This document shows, piece after piece, positions 25,681-34,637 of a stretch of 64,000 bases of DNA (positions are counted from its first letter, which is position 1; every line of letters begins with the position of its first letter). The translations under genes were made by a program, and so were the position numbers. The stretch lies in assembly GCA_039817415.1 (NCBI GenBank), contig JBCBVV010000010.1, positions 98,365 through 162,364 of the forward strand, read 5' to 3'. The notes under the pieces were generated by a model, which ran no database searches, was not told the origin of the DNA, and saw only the letters and a program-made list of their open reading frames with translations. The stretch is from JALEFZ01 sp039817415 (lineage in GTDB: Bacteria; Bacteroidota; Bacteroidia; J057).

Positions 25681-26814
25681 ATGTCAACAGAATCCACCCT
25701 AGAAAAAGTATACGAATCTGCCCAGGATTTCATGCCTATCAACGGGACAGATTATCTGGAGTTGTATGTTTCAAACTCCAAACAAGCAGCTCACTTCTAT
25801 AAAACGGCATTTGGCTTTCAATCCTTGGCATATGCTGGTTTGGAAACGGGACTCAAAGACCGTGAAAGCTATGTGGTTGTTCAGGATAAAATTAGATTGA
25901 TCCTTACCTCTCCTTTGAAGAGTGGTACGGATATCGGACGTCATATTGATCAACATGGCGACGGGGTTAAAGTGATTGCCTTATGGGTAGATGATGCTAC
26001 CTACGCTTATCAGGCTGCCATCCAAAGAGGAGCAAAATCCTACATGGAACCTGTAGTGGAAGAGGATAAAGAAGGAAGAGTGGTACGTTCGGGGATCTAC
26101 ACCTATGGAGAAACGGTCCATATGTTTGTAGAGAGAAAGGACTACAAGGGAACTTTTCTTCCTGGTTTTAAAAAGTGGGAAACACCCTTTTATAATCCAT
26201 CTTCTATTGGCTTAAAATATGTTGACCACATGGTTGGCAATGTAGAATTAGGTCAGATGAACGAATGGGTGAAGTTTTATGAGGATGTGATGGGATTTAC
26301 CCAGATTCTCTCCTTTGATGACAAAGACATTTCTACCGAATACACAGCCTTGATGAGCAAGGTAATGAGTAATGGGAATGGTCGCATCAAATTTCCTATC
26401 AACGAACCTGCTGATGGCAAGAAGAAATCTCAGGTGGAAGAATACCTAGATTTTTACGAAGGAGCTGGAGTACAGCATATTGCAGTTGCTACCGATGACA
26501 TCATTGACACCGTCAATCATTTGAGGAATAGAGGGGTAGAATTCCTTCGAGTTCCCAATACTTACTATGATGAGGTTCAAAATAGAGTAGGGGAGATCGA
26601 TGAGAAAATCGAACAACTAAGGGAATATGGCATTCTGGTAGATCGGGATGATGAAGGCTATTTGCTTCAGATTTTCACGAAGCCTATTGAACCAAGACCT
26701 ACAATGTTTTTTGAAATTATTCAGCGAAAGGGGGCGAACTCCTTTGGCAAGGGAAATTTCAAGGCACTTTTCGAAGCCATCGAAAGAGAGCAAGAATTAA
26801 GAGGAACACTCTAG
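25681..26814 (+). CDS. hpd: 4-hydroxyphenylpyruvate dioxygenase
   Basis: 377 residues, normal length. Two vicinal-oxygen-chelate halves are visible. The three iron ligands are the His in DHMVGNVELGQM, the His in VQHIAVATDDI, and the Glu in MFFEIIQRKG. It converts 4-hydroxyphenylpyruvate, made from tyrosine by transamination, to homogentisate. It is divergent from the MarR gene and followed by a terminator, then the CoA-transferase genes and hmgA/fahA. Confidence 0.97.
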   Translation: MSTESTLEKVYESAQDFMPINGTDYLELYVSNSKQAAHFYKTAFGFQSLAYAGLETGLKDRESYVVVQDKIRLILTSPLKSGTDIGRHIDQHGDGVKVIALWVDDATYAYQAAIQRGAKSYMEPVVEEDKEGRVVRSGIYTYGETVHMFVERKDYKGTFLPGFKKWETPFYNPSSIGLKYVDHMVGNVELGQMNEWVKFYEDVMGFTQILSFDDKDISTEYTALMSKVMSNGNGRIKFPINEPADGKKKSQVEEYLDFYEGAGVQHIAVATDDIIDTVNHLRNRGVEFLRVPNTYYDEVQNRVGEIDEKIEQLREYGILVDRDDEGYLLQIFTKPIEPRPTMFFEIIQRKGANSFGKGNFKALFEAIEREQELRGTL

Positions 26815-26833
26815 TAGCTGAATGGACATGATA

Positions 26834-26861
26834 AACTCCGGTCTTTGTACTGGAGTTTTTT
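26834..26861 (+). terminator. Intrinsic terminator after hpd
   Basis: A 9-bp stem (26834-26842 with 26849-26857, one G-U) and a 6-base loop are followed by TTTT. It suggests that hpd can be a monocistronic transcript. Confidence 0.75.
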
Positions 26862-26943
26862 CAGGATTTTGCCTTCAAATTTGCTAGAATTCACCTTTTT
26901 CTCAATCTTACTTCCACTCATTAATTGTTTTAAATAGGACTAC

Positions 26944-27642
26944 ATGAATAAAGTTGTTGAGAATGCAACAGAGGCCATCAAAGGCATAGAGAGTAACATG
27001 ACACTCATGCTGGGAGGATTTGGGCTCTGTGGTATTCCTGAAAACGCCATTGCCGCTCTGGTTGAAAGTGGGGTAACAGGACTTACCTGTATCTCTAATA
27101 ATGCAGGTGTCGACGATTTCGGTCTAGGTCTCCTCCTTCAAAAGCATCAGGTCAAAAAAATGATCTCATCCTATGTGGGAGAAAATGCAGAATTTGAACG
27201 GCAGATGTTGAGTGGAGAATTGGAGGTAGAATTAATTCCTCAAGGCTCTTTGGCAGAACGCTGTCGTGCAGGTGGCGCTGGAATCCCCGCCTTTTTTACA
27301 CCGGCAGGTTACGGGACAGAGGTCGCGGAAGGCAAAGAAGTTCGGATGTTTGAAGGCAAGCCACACATTTTGGAATCTGCCTTGACTGCTGATTTTGCCA
27401 TTGTAAAAGCGTGGAAAGGAGATAGATTGGGGAATTTGATCTACAAAGGAACGGCCAGAAACTTTAACCCCATGATGGCGATGGCAGGTAAAATAACCAT
27501 TGCAGAAGTGGAGGAATTGGTCGAACCAGGCGAACTAGATCCGAACTTTATTCATACACCAGGGGTATTTGTTCAACGTATCTTCCAAGGGGAGAAGTTT
27601 GAAAAACGTATTGAACAAAGAACTGTAAGAGCCCGATCATAA
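26944..27642 (+). CDS. scoA: 3-oxoacid CoA-transferase subunit A
   Basis: 232 residues. MLGGFGLCGIPENAIAAL is the conserved N-terminal glycine loop of the alpha subunit; CISNNAGVDDFGLGLLL and RCRAGGAGIPAFFTPAG are also typical. With ScoB it transfers CoA from succinyl-CoA to acetoacetate. Its place inside the tyrosine cluster fits use of the acetoacetate released by fumarylacetoacetase. The scoB start follows 31 bases later. Confidence 0.95.
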   Translation: MNKVVENATEAIKGIESNMTLMLGGFGLCGIPENAIAALVESGVTGLTCISNNAGVDDFGLGLLLQKHQVKKMISSYVGENAEFERQMLSGELEVELIPQGSLAERCRAGGAGIPAFFTPAGYGTEVAEGKEVRMFEGKPHILESALTADFAIVKAWKGDRLGNLIYKGTARNFNPMMAMAGKITIAEVEELVEPGELDPNFIHTPGVFVQRIFQGEKFEKRIEQRTVRARS

Positions 27643-27673
27643 ATCATCTTGTTTCATTCCAAATTCAGATCTT

Positions 27674-28327
27674 ATGCTAGACAGAAATGGCATCGCACAA
27701 AGAATCGCCCAGGAATTACAGGATGGGTGGTATGTAAATTTGGGTATTGGCATTCCCACACTAATTGCCAATTTCATTCCTCAGGGGATTTCAGTAGAGT
27801 TTCAATCAGAGAATGGCATTCTTGGGATGGGCCCTTTTCCCTTTGAAGGGGAGGAAGACGCAGACCTGATCAATGCAGGAAAGCAGACCATCACAGCCAT
27901 GCCTGGAGCCGCGATATTTGACTCTGCTACTTCTTTTGCCATGATTCGTGGACAGCACATCAACCTTACTGTTTTGGGTGCTATGGAAGTCTCCGAAACG
28001 GGGGACATCGCCAACTGGAAAATTCCAGGTAAAATGGTCAAAGGAATGGGAGGAGCGATGGATTTAGTAGCTTCCGCAGAAAATATTATTGTCGCTATGA
28101 CCCACACAAGTCGTAGTGGGAAATCCAAATTGCTCAAACAATGTACCCTTCCGCTTACAGGAGTAGGCTGTGTGAAGAAGATTGTTACCAATATGGCCGT
28201 TTTGGAAGTAGGTGAAGGAGGATTTCATCTGCTGGAAAGAGCCCCAGCTGTCAGTGTAGAGGAGATCAAAGCTGCCACAGAAGGTAACCTGATTATCAAG
28301 GGAGAGGTTCCCGAAATTCGCCTTTAG
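27674..28327 (+). CDS. scoB: 3-oxoacid CoA-transferase subunit B
   Basis: 217 residues. NLGIGIPTLIANFIPQGI and the SENGILGMGPFP motif, whose Glu forms the enzyme-CoA thioester, identify the beta subunit; GGAMDLVASAENIIVAMTH also fits. It pairs with ScoA to make acetoacetyl-CoA, which the thiolase upstream in this window could split to two acetyl-CoA. Confidence 0.95.
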   Translation: MLDRNGIAQRIAQELQDGWYVNLGIGIPTLIANFIPQGISVEFQSENGILGMGPFPFEGEEDADLINAGKQTITAMPGAAIFDSATSFAMIRGQHINLTVLGAMEVSETGDIANWKIPGKMVKGMGGAMDLVASAENIIVAMTHTSRSGKSKLLKQCTLPLTGVGCVKKIVTNMAVLEVGEGGFHLLERAPAVSVEEIKAATEGNLIIKGEVPEIRL

Positions 28328-28358
28328 AATAGATTCATGTACTCAATAATAGCTACCT

Positions 28359-29519
28359 ATGCCTATTTATCATAAACTTGGAAAGGTACCTTCCAAAAGA
28401 CATACTATTTTCCGCCAGGATAATGGCAAGTTATACAACGAGCAATTGTTTGGGACAATTGGCTTTGATGGGATGTCATCCTTGATGTATCACATCCACC
28501 GACCTACCATGGTCAAGGAAATTCTGGATTCAGTGGATATGACCCCAAAGGTAGCCGTAGAGAAGAACATGGCTGCCAGAAAAATGATTGGCTTTAATGT
28601 GGCCCCAGTTGATGATTTTTTGGAGTCAAGGGTTCCCTTGATGGTCAATAACGATATCCACATTGGGGTAGCTGCTCCTAAAAAATCTGTCAAAGATTAT
28701 TTTTACAAGAATGCAGATGCCGATGAAATGTTGTTCATCCACAAAGGAACAGGGACCCTCCGAACCCTTATGGGCAACATCACCTTCCAATATGGAGATT
28801 ACCTTATCATTCCAAGGGGGATGATCTATCAGATAGAATTTGATAGTGAGGACAATCGCTTACTTTGGGCAGAATCATTCCATCCCATTTACACACCCAA
28901 GCGGTACAGAAATTGGTTTGGTCAATTATTGGAACACTCTCCATTCTGCGAAAGAGACTACATCCTTCCAGAAACGCTAGAGACCTATGATGAGGAAGGC
29001 GACTTTTTGATGAAGGTGAAGAAGCAGGGAATGCTTCACAACTTAGTGTATGCTTCTCATCCATTTGACGTAGTAGGTTGGGATGGCTACAACTTCCCTT
29101 ATGGATTTTCCATTCATAATTTTGAGCCGATCACAGGTCGCGTCCATCAGCCCCCTCCAGTCCATCAAACCTTTGAGACCAAAGCCTTTGTCATTTGTTC
29201 TTTTTGCCCAAGGTTGTACGATTATCATCCACAGGCCATACCCGCTCCTTACAATCACTCAAACATAGACTCAGATGAGATGCTGTACTATGTAGATGGT
29301 GATTTTATGAGCAGAAATGACATCGACAAAGGTTATATGACCCTTCATCCAGGTGGGATTCCTCATGGGCCTCATCCAGGGGCATATGAACGTAGTATTG
29401 GTAAGAAAGAGACTGGTGAACTGGCAGTCATGATCGATACTTTCAAGCCACTCAAAATCACGGAGGAGGCCTTGAAGATAGATGATGGGAAGTATTACAA
29501 ATCCTGGTTTGCACATTAA
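28359..29519 (+). CDS. hmgA: Homogentisate 1,2-dioxygenase
   Basis: 386 residues. PPVHQTFETKAFVICSF, the Glu in SDEMLYYVDGDF and the His pair in HPGGIPHGPHPGAYE give the iron site of the family. It opens the homogentisate ring to maleylacetoacetate. The protein is shorter than the roughly 430-445 residue proteobacterial and animal enzymes, but the core is complete. It follows scoB by 31 bases and precedes fahA, from which a hairpin separates it. Confidence 0.95.
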   Translation: MPIYHKLGKVPSKRHTIFRQDNGKLYNEQLFGTIGFDGMSSLMYHIHRPTMVKEILDSVDMTPKVAVEKNMAARKMIGFNVAPVDDFLESRVPLMVNNDIHIGVAAPKKSVKDYFYKNADADEMLFIHKGTGTLRTLMGNITFQYGDYLIIPRGMIYQIEFDSEDNRLLWAESFHPIYTPKRYRNWFGQLLEHSPFCERDYILPETLETYDEEGDFLMKVKKQGMLHNLVYASHPFDVVGWDGYNFPYGFSIHNFEPITGRVHQPPPVHQTFETKAFVICSFCPRLYDYHPQAIPAPYNHSNIDSDEMLYYVDGDFMSRNDIDKGYMTLHPGGIPHGPHPGAYERSIGKKETGELAVMIDTFKPLKITEEALKIDDGKYYKSWFAH

Positions 29520-29538
29520 TGTTAACTCATAAATAATC

Positions 29539-29567
29539 GGGAGGTTCATTTAGCCTCCCTTTTCCTT
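29539..29567 (+). terminator. Hairpin between hmgA and fahA
   Basis: GGGAGG and CCTCCC (29539-29544, 29554-29559) are separated by 9 bases and followed by TTTTCCTTT. It lies within 16 bases of the fahA ATG, so it may lower, rather than stop, expression of fahA relative to hmgA. Confidence 0.55.
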
Positions 29568-29574
29568 TATCCCT

Positions 29575-30795
29575 ATGATTATTCAGATAGATTCTACTTC
29601 AGACTTTTCCATTCATAATATTCCCTTTGGGATTTTCTCAACAGCAGATCGTTCGATAAGGGCAGGCGTTGCCATTGGCGAATATATACTAGACTTACAA
29701 GCGGTCTCGGAACTAGGCGTTTTTGATTTTGATACTTCTGTTTTCAAGGAAAGAACACTAAACTCTTTCATTTCCTTGGGTAAAAGCATGACTGCAAGGG
29801 TCAGAACAGATATTCAAGCTTGGCTAATAGATGATCATTCACCCTTGGCTGACAAGGAGGGATTGTTTGTCAAACAAGCTGATGCCAAGATGCACATGCC
29901 GGTTCATGTAGGGGATTATACAGACTTCTATTCTAGCATAGAACATGCTACGAATGTAGGGAAAATGTTTAGAGATCCAGCCAATGCTTTGCTGCCAAAT
30001 TGGAAACATTTGCCTGTAGGCTACCATGGGAGAGCCTCTTCCATTGTGGTCTCTGGGACAGACATAAGAAGACCTAAAGGACAGCTTAAACCAAACCCAA
30101 CTGAAGGTCCTGTTTATCAGCCATCTGCGCGTATGGACTTCGAGTTGGAAATGGCCTTTGTGATTGGAAAAGAATCCCCGTTGGGACAGCCCCTTTCAAC
30201 GGCAGCGGCCTCAGATTATATATTTGGAATGGTCCTTTTCAATGACTGGTCTGCAAGGGATATTCAAAAGTGGGAGTATGTTCCCCTTGGGCCCTTTTTA
30301 GGAAAAAACTTTGCTTCCTCAATTTCTCCTTGGATTGTAACGATGGAGGCCTTGGCCCCTTTTCAAATTGCTGGTCCTGTACAAGAGCCTGCTGTGTTGC
30401 CATACTTGAAGTATGAAGGAAATCAAAATTATGACATCCATTTAGAAGTGGCCCTTAGCCCAGAGGGAGGAGAGGAAACGACTATTTGTCAGTCCAATTT
30501 CAAGTATATGTATTGGAACATGGTGCAGCAACTCGCCCATCATACAGTAAATGGATGTAATGTTAGGGTGGGAGATATGCTGGCTTCTGGGACCATTTCA
30601 GGAAAGGATGAACAGTCTTATGGCTCAATGTTGGAGTTGTCTTGGGCTGGTAGCAAAGAAATTCCTTTGGCCAATGGGGAAACCCGAAAATTTATCCAAG
30701 ATGGAGACACCATTAGCATGCGAGGCTATGCAGCAAAGGATGGGAAACGGGTTGGTTTTGGGGAAGTAAGTGGGAAACTGTTGCCCGCGATCTAG
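29575..30795 (+). CDS. fahA: Fumarylacetoacetase
   Basis: 406 residues in the typical two-domain layout. The N-terminal SH3-like domain starts NIPFGIFSTADRS, and the catalytic domain has DFYSSIEHATNVGKMFRD (catalytic His), LPVGYHGRASSIVVSGT, DFELEMAFVIG and FNDWSARDIQKWEYVPLGPF. It splits fumarylacetoacetate to fumarate and acetoacetate, the last step of tyrosine breakdown. No maleylacetoacetate isomerase gene is present in the cluster. Confidence 0.96.
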   Translation: MIIQIDSTSDFSIHNIPFGIFSTADRSIRAGVAIGEYILDLQAVSELGVFDFDTSVFKERTLNSFISLGKSMTARVRTDIQAWLIDDHSPLADKEGLFVKQADAKMHMPVHVGDYTDFYSSIEHATNVGKMFRDPANALLPNWKHLPVGYHGRASSIVVSGTDIRRPKGQLKPNPTEGPVYQPSARMDFELEMAFVIGKESPLGQPLSTAAASDYIFGMVLFNDWSARDIQKWEYVPLGPFLGKNFASSISPWIVTMEALAPFQIAGPVQEPAVLPYLKYEGNQNYDIHLEVALSPEGGEETTICQSNFKYMYWNMVQQLAHHTVNGCNVRVGDMLASGTISGKDEQSYGSMLELSWAGSKEIPLANGETRKFIQDGDTISMRGYAAKDGKRVGFGEVSGKLLPAI

Positions 30796-30832
30796 TAAGA
30801 ATTTCTTAGTTTAGGATAAAAATACCAGCTTT

Positions 30833-31297
30833 ATGAAATCCCACATTCTACTTATTGCTTTTTTGATGATGCTCATGGGTTGTTCTGAGGATATTCAGGA
30901 GGAGAAGATGAATGAGATGAGTGAGCAATTGAGGGGTGTTACAGAGCAATTGACTTCTGCCAAGGAAACGATCGCCTCCCTAAAGGGGCGTGCTCCAGGA
31001 AAATTGGTTCATATGGTCTTTTTCAAGTTCAAGCCAAATACCAATAAGGAATTGATTGAAACTGAGATTGATAAACTAAGCGGGATCAAAGGACTGAGAA
31101 AGCTAGAATACGGAGAATTCAAAGAGTTGGGGGATTCAAGAGCCATTGATGAATATGAGTTTATTATGCAAATGGTCTTCAAGGACGAAGCTGCCTATCA
31201 GGCATATCAGAAGGATCCCATTCACCTTAACTTAAAGAAAGTCCTAGGTCCCTACATGGCGGGGACACCGGCCACCTATGATTATATTATAGACTAG
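30833..31297 (+). CDS. Lipoprotein with Dabb (stress-responsive A/B barrel) domain
   Basis: 154 residues. The signal MKSHILLIAFLMMLMGC ends in a lipobox Cys at 17. A short helical, Glu-rich linker (NEMSEQLRGVTEQLTSAKET) precedes a Dabb domain from ~57 (LVHMVFFKFKPNTNKELIE ... FKDEAAYQAYQKDPIH ... PYMAGTPATYDYI). Dabb dimers bind small aromatic or polyketide ligands in some proteins. Secreted lipoprotein forms occur in Bacteroidota. It lies behind the tyrosine genes, but a functional link is not shown. Confidence 0.85.
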   Translation: MKSHILLIAFLMMLMGCSEDIQEEKMNEMSEQLRGVTEQLTSAKETIASLKGRAPGKLVHMVFFKFKPNTNKELIETEIDKLSGIKGLRKLEYGEFKELGDSRAIDEYEFIMQMVFKDEAAYQAYQKDPIHLNLKKVLGPYMAGTPATYDYIID

Positions 31298-31320
31298 TCT
31301 TTAACCAAAGAATTGATAAG

Positions 31321-31343
31321 AATCCTGCCCTAGGGGCGGGGTT
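31321..31343. terminator. Terminator between convergent genes
   Basis: A 10-bp stem with two G-U pairs and a 3-base loop overlaps the cutC stop codon. It is placed to end transcription from both the Dabb gene and cutC. Confidence 0.6.
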
Positions 31344-32100
31344 CCTTGTTTATGTACTCTCTGATAGCATCCATGTACCGTTTCACCTCTTTGTGAGAGG
31401 TAACTTTTCTTTCATATTCCCCTAGGCCAGGTAGGCCCATATAGACCTCAGGGTTTTTGAAGTGCATGCCACTTTCTATGGTTTCCCATGCAGTAGCATG
31501 AAACTCGGTTACCCCAGTAGTGAGTACCATCCCTACATGCTCTGGTTGAATACCTGCTCCAGGAAGGATTTTGATACGCCCATTTGCGCGTTCTACCAAT
31601 AGTCGGATCATCTCAATCCCCTCAGGCACACTTCCTTTCTGTCCTGAAGTCAATATTCGCTCAACACCCAAGTCTATCAAGTCTTCAAGGGCCTCAAAAG
31701 GATCTCTGCTCACATCAAAAGCTCTATGGAAGGTGATTTCCATGGGCCTCGCCGCATCAATTAATGTAGCTGTTTGTGCCTTGTCAACCTGTCCATTTTC
31801 CTTCAATAAGCCGATAACGACGCCTTTTACGCCTGCTTCTTTTAGCAAAAGGATATCTTGTTTCATGACCGCAAGTTCCTCGGCAGAATAAAGAAAATCT
31901 CCTCCTCTGGGGCGGACAATAACTCTAACATCAAGGTTTACCTGGGCCAAACATTCTTGGACCATGGCAAGGCTGGGGGTAGTTCCTCCTTCGATGAGGT
32001 TGGCACAGAGTTCAATACGTGTAGCTCCACCTTTTTCAGCTTCTATGGCTCCGTGCACAGAATCTAGACAGACTTCAAAAATGTAGGGTAATGGCTCCAT
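31330..32100 (-). CDS. cutC: CutC-family TIM-barrel protein
   Basis: 256 residues. FEVCLDSVHGAIEAEKGGATRIELCANLIEGGTTPS is the CutC signature, followed by VRPRGGDFLYS, VIGLLKENGQVD, TFHRAFDVSRDPFEALEDLI and ILTSGQ. CutC was named for copper homeostasis in E. coli, but the biochemical role in most bacteria remains uncertain. It is divergent from the ThuA-like gene. Confidence 0.93.
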   Translation of the reverse strand: MEPLPYIFEVCLDSVHGAIEAEKGGATRIELCANLIEGGTTPSLAMVQECLAQVNLDVRVIVRPRGGDFLYSAEELAVMKQDILLLKEAGVKGVVIGLLKENGQVDKAQTATLIDAARPMEITFHRAFDVSRDPFEALEDLIDLGVERILTSGQKGSVPEGIEMIRLLVERANGRIKILPGAGIQPEHVGMVLTTGVTEFHATAWETIESGMHFKNPEVYMGLPGLGEYERKVTSHKEVKRYMDAIREYINKEPRP

Positions 32101-32224
32101 GTCGCTAGATAATCATTCTCCCAAGATTGACGAAAATAAATCTGCTCATATGTTATTAGTTCAATGAGAAAATATTTTTATTGTATGGAGTACGCCAATA
32201 AAAGAATGATTCATTCCTACTATT

Positions 32225-33535
32225 ATGAAATCTCGTTTATCCTGCCTTACATGTTTATTGCTCGCCTTACTTGGAAATTATTCATTACAAGCTCAAATGA
32301 ATCCTGAACCTACCCTGGAAGGAAAGAATATTCTATTCACATATGGGGGATGGGACGGACACGATCCCGAAGGCTGTGTTAAGCTATTTAAACCATGGAT
32401 GGAGTCTGAAGGAGCCAAGGTACATCTATATGACAATCTCGAAATATACCAGGATAGCGTATTGATGGATTCTATGGATTTGATTGTTCAGACTTGGACC
32501 ATGGGAAAAATTGATGAGGCTTCCATGAAAGGCTTATTAAAAGCGGTAAAAAACGGTTGTGGATTTGCTGGATGGCATGGGGGGATAGGAGACGCTTTCA
32601 GGAACCAGCCTGCCTATCAATTTATGGTAGGAGGACAATGGGTAGCTCATCCAGGAGGCTTTATTCCAGAGCATGACATCAATATTGTGGACCATGAAGA
32701 CCCTGTTACCCATGGAATAAAAGATTTTACCATGACCAGTACAGAGCAGTATTATATGCATGTTGATCCAAACGTTAAGGTATTGGCAACAACTACTTTT
32801 AGCTCTGATTATGCGGATTGGATAGAAGGATGTACCATGCCCGTCGTATGGAAAAAGATGTATGGAGAAGGAAGAATATTCTACATTTCCATTGGTCATT
32901 ATGTGAAGGACCTGGAAAGACCCGATGTATTTTCCATTTTGAACAGAGGATTTAGATGGGCATCTGAAAGTCGATATGCAGAACCAGAATCATGGATTCA
33001 GCCTAAATATGCAGCTTCATCTGGCTGGGAGGAATTGTTGAAAGGGGATTTGTCCAACTGGGGTGTATCTGATGAATTAGGCCTTGAAATTTTGGAGGCA
33101 GATACCTTTAGCAGGGCGAAAATGGTTTCTTTTGAAGGAAAAGAAGGAGAAAATCTTCTTGGTTCCAATGAAATGACCAATTATCATCTACAGTTTAGTT
33201 TCAGAGTGGATGACCTAGCAGAAACCAATCCCTTGCTGAAATACCATTATGGAGTGGACGCTTCCAGTGGAAAGTCTAAGGAGGTTTACAACGAGCTTTC
33301 ATTCGGAAAAATGGAGGGAGTGGCAGATAGCGAAGCTTGGCATTTGATAGACGTTTATACGCACAATAGAATGACCTATATACTGCTTGATGGCAAACTG
33401 TTGGAGAAACACCTCAAGCAAAGCGCTTGGCAAGGCAGGGTTCATTTTATGGGAAATCAAAGTACTTGGGACCTGAAGAACCTAAGAATCCGTTCTATTG
33501 ACTCGATTCCCTTGGCGGTTCTCTTGAAAAAATAA
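32225..33535 (+). CDS. Secreted ThuA-like protein with a C-terminal DUF1080-like domain
   Basis: 436 residues. A signal peptide ends near 25 (NYSLQAQ). Residues ~33-250 form a ThuA (glutamine-amidotransferase-like fold) domain: ILFTYGGWDGHDPEGCVKLF, GCGFAGWHGGIGDAF, WVAHPGG, EQYYMHVDPNV and GRIFYISIGH. The remainder (~262-430) has WEELLKGDLSNWGV and MTNYHLQFSFR with strand-rich LamG-like sequence, resembling a 3-keto-disaccharide hydrolase (DUF1080) domain. Such fusions occur in Bacteroidota and Planctomycetes carbohydrate loci. The substrate is unknown. A 13-base dyad, GAATGA-T-TCATTC (32204-32216), lies just before the start. Confidence 0.8.
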   Translation: MKSRLSCLTCLLLALLGNYSLQAQMNPEPTLEGKNILFTYGGWDGHDPEGCVKLFKPWMESEGAKVHLYDNLEIYQDSVLMDSMDLIVQTWTMGKIDEASMKGLLKAVKNGCGFAGWHGGIGDAFRNQPAYQFMVGGQWVAHPGGFIPEHDINIVDHEDPVTHGIKDFTMTSTEQYYMHVDPNVKVLATTTFSSDYADWIEGCTMPVVWKKMYGEGRIFYISIGHYVKDLERPDVFSILNRGFRWASESRYAEPESWIQPKYAASSGWEELLKGDLSNWGVSDELGLEILEADTFSRAKMVSFEGKEGENLLGSNEMTNYHLQFSFRVDDLAETNPLLKYHYGVDASSGKSKEVYNELSFGKMEGVADSEAWHLIDVYTHNRMTYILLDGKLLEKHLKQSAWQGRVHFMGNQSTWDLKNLRIRSIDSIPLAVLLKK

Positions 33536-33565
33536 TCCGATCCTGTATCTACAATCCCTCATTCT

Positions 33566-34555
33566 ATGCGAAGGCCATCCTTATACATATTTCTACTTGT
33601 TGGATTGAGTATTGTTATGTCTTGTTCCTCTTCGGAACCTGCAAGATGGAATTTGGAAACTTCTTCTGATGGAAGTAAGCCTATTGCCAGGCATGAGGCA
33701 GCTTTTGTAGGGGTAAATGGCAAGTTTTTCTTGTTAGGTGGAAGGCGCGTGCAGCCCGTCTCCATTTACAATCCTGTTTCAAAGAAATGGACGGAAGGAA
33801 CCCCACCCCCCTTAGAAATCCATCATTTCCAGCCCTTGGTCTGGGAAGGAGAAATATGGATTGGGGGCGCTTTTACAGGAGGCTATCCAAATGAAACTCC
33901 AATCCCTTACTTTATCATTTACAATCCAGATAAGGATGAATGGAGAAAAGGGCCTGACATACCAGAATCTAGACTAAGGGGGGCAACTGGAATGGTTCTT
34001 CATGATGCTAAAATGTATATGTTTTGTGGACTTACTGACGGACACAGGGGCAAACACCGAAGATGGGCTGATGAATTTAACCCCAAAACGGGGGAGTGGC
34101 GCCAACTTCCGGATGCTCCAAGGGCCAGGGATCATTTCCAAGCTAGTATGGTAGAGGGAAAAGCCTACATGCTGGCGGGACGAAGGACACAATCCGATAT
34201 CAACCCCTTCGCACATACCGAAAGAGCTGTGGATGTATTTGATTTTGATTCAGAAAGCTGGATAACACTTACCGCCAAATTGCCTACCCCTAGGGCCGGA
34301 ACGTTTAATCATGTTCATGGAGAGGATATTTGGGTGATAGGTGGAGAAAGCGATACCCAGGAAGTTGCACATCATGAAATTGAGGCACTTGATACAAAAA
34401 GCAAAGTCTTTGAAGTGCTTCCCCCCCTACCGGAAGGTAGGCATGGAACGGGCGTCATATGTTGGGAGAAGGGCCTCTACATTTCTTCAGGATGTGGGAA
34501 CAGAGGAGGAAATCCCGAATTGACCAGCCAGTGGTATTTTCCTATTAAAGATTGA
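33566..34555 (+). CDS. Kelch-repeat lipoprotein
   Basis: 329 residues. MRRPSLYIFLLVGLSIVMSC ends in a lipobox Cys at 20. Repeats such as ARHEAAFVGVNGKFFLLGGR, HFQPLVWEGEIWIGGAF, RGATGMVLHDAKMYMFCGL, DHFQASMVEGKAYMLAGR, AGTFNHVHGEDIWVIGGES and RHGTGVICWEKGLYISSGCG mark a six-bladed Kelch propeller. It is probably co-transcribed with the ThuA-like gene 30 bases upstream, suggesting joint handling of an extracellular carbohydrate, which is inference. Confidence 0.85.
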   Translation: MRRPSLYIFLLVGLSIVMSCSSSEPARWNLETSSDGSKPIARHEAAFVGVNGKFFLLGGRRVQPVSIYNPVSKKWTEGTPPPLEIHHFQPLVWEGEIWIGGAFTGGYPNETPIPYFIIYNPDKDEWRKGPDIPESRLRGATGMVLHDAKMYMFCGLTDGHRGKHRRWADEFNPKTGEWRQLPDAPRARDHFQASMVEGKAYMLAGRRTQSDINPFAHTERAVDVFDFDSESWITLTAKLPTPRAGTFNHVHGEDIWVIGGESDTQEVAHHEIEALDTKSKVFEVLPPLPEGRHGTGVICWEKGLYISSGCGNRGGNPELTSQWYFPIKD

Positions 34556-34637
34556 ATACGATAAACTTTTCCGTGAAGACTCCTTTTGATATACAAGCAG
34601 GAATCTGTTAGATTACTGTTCAAACAAAAAGGACTAC

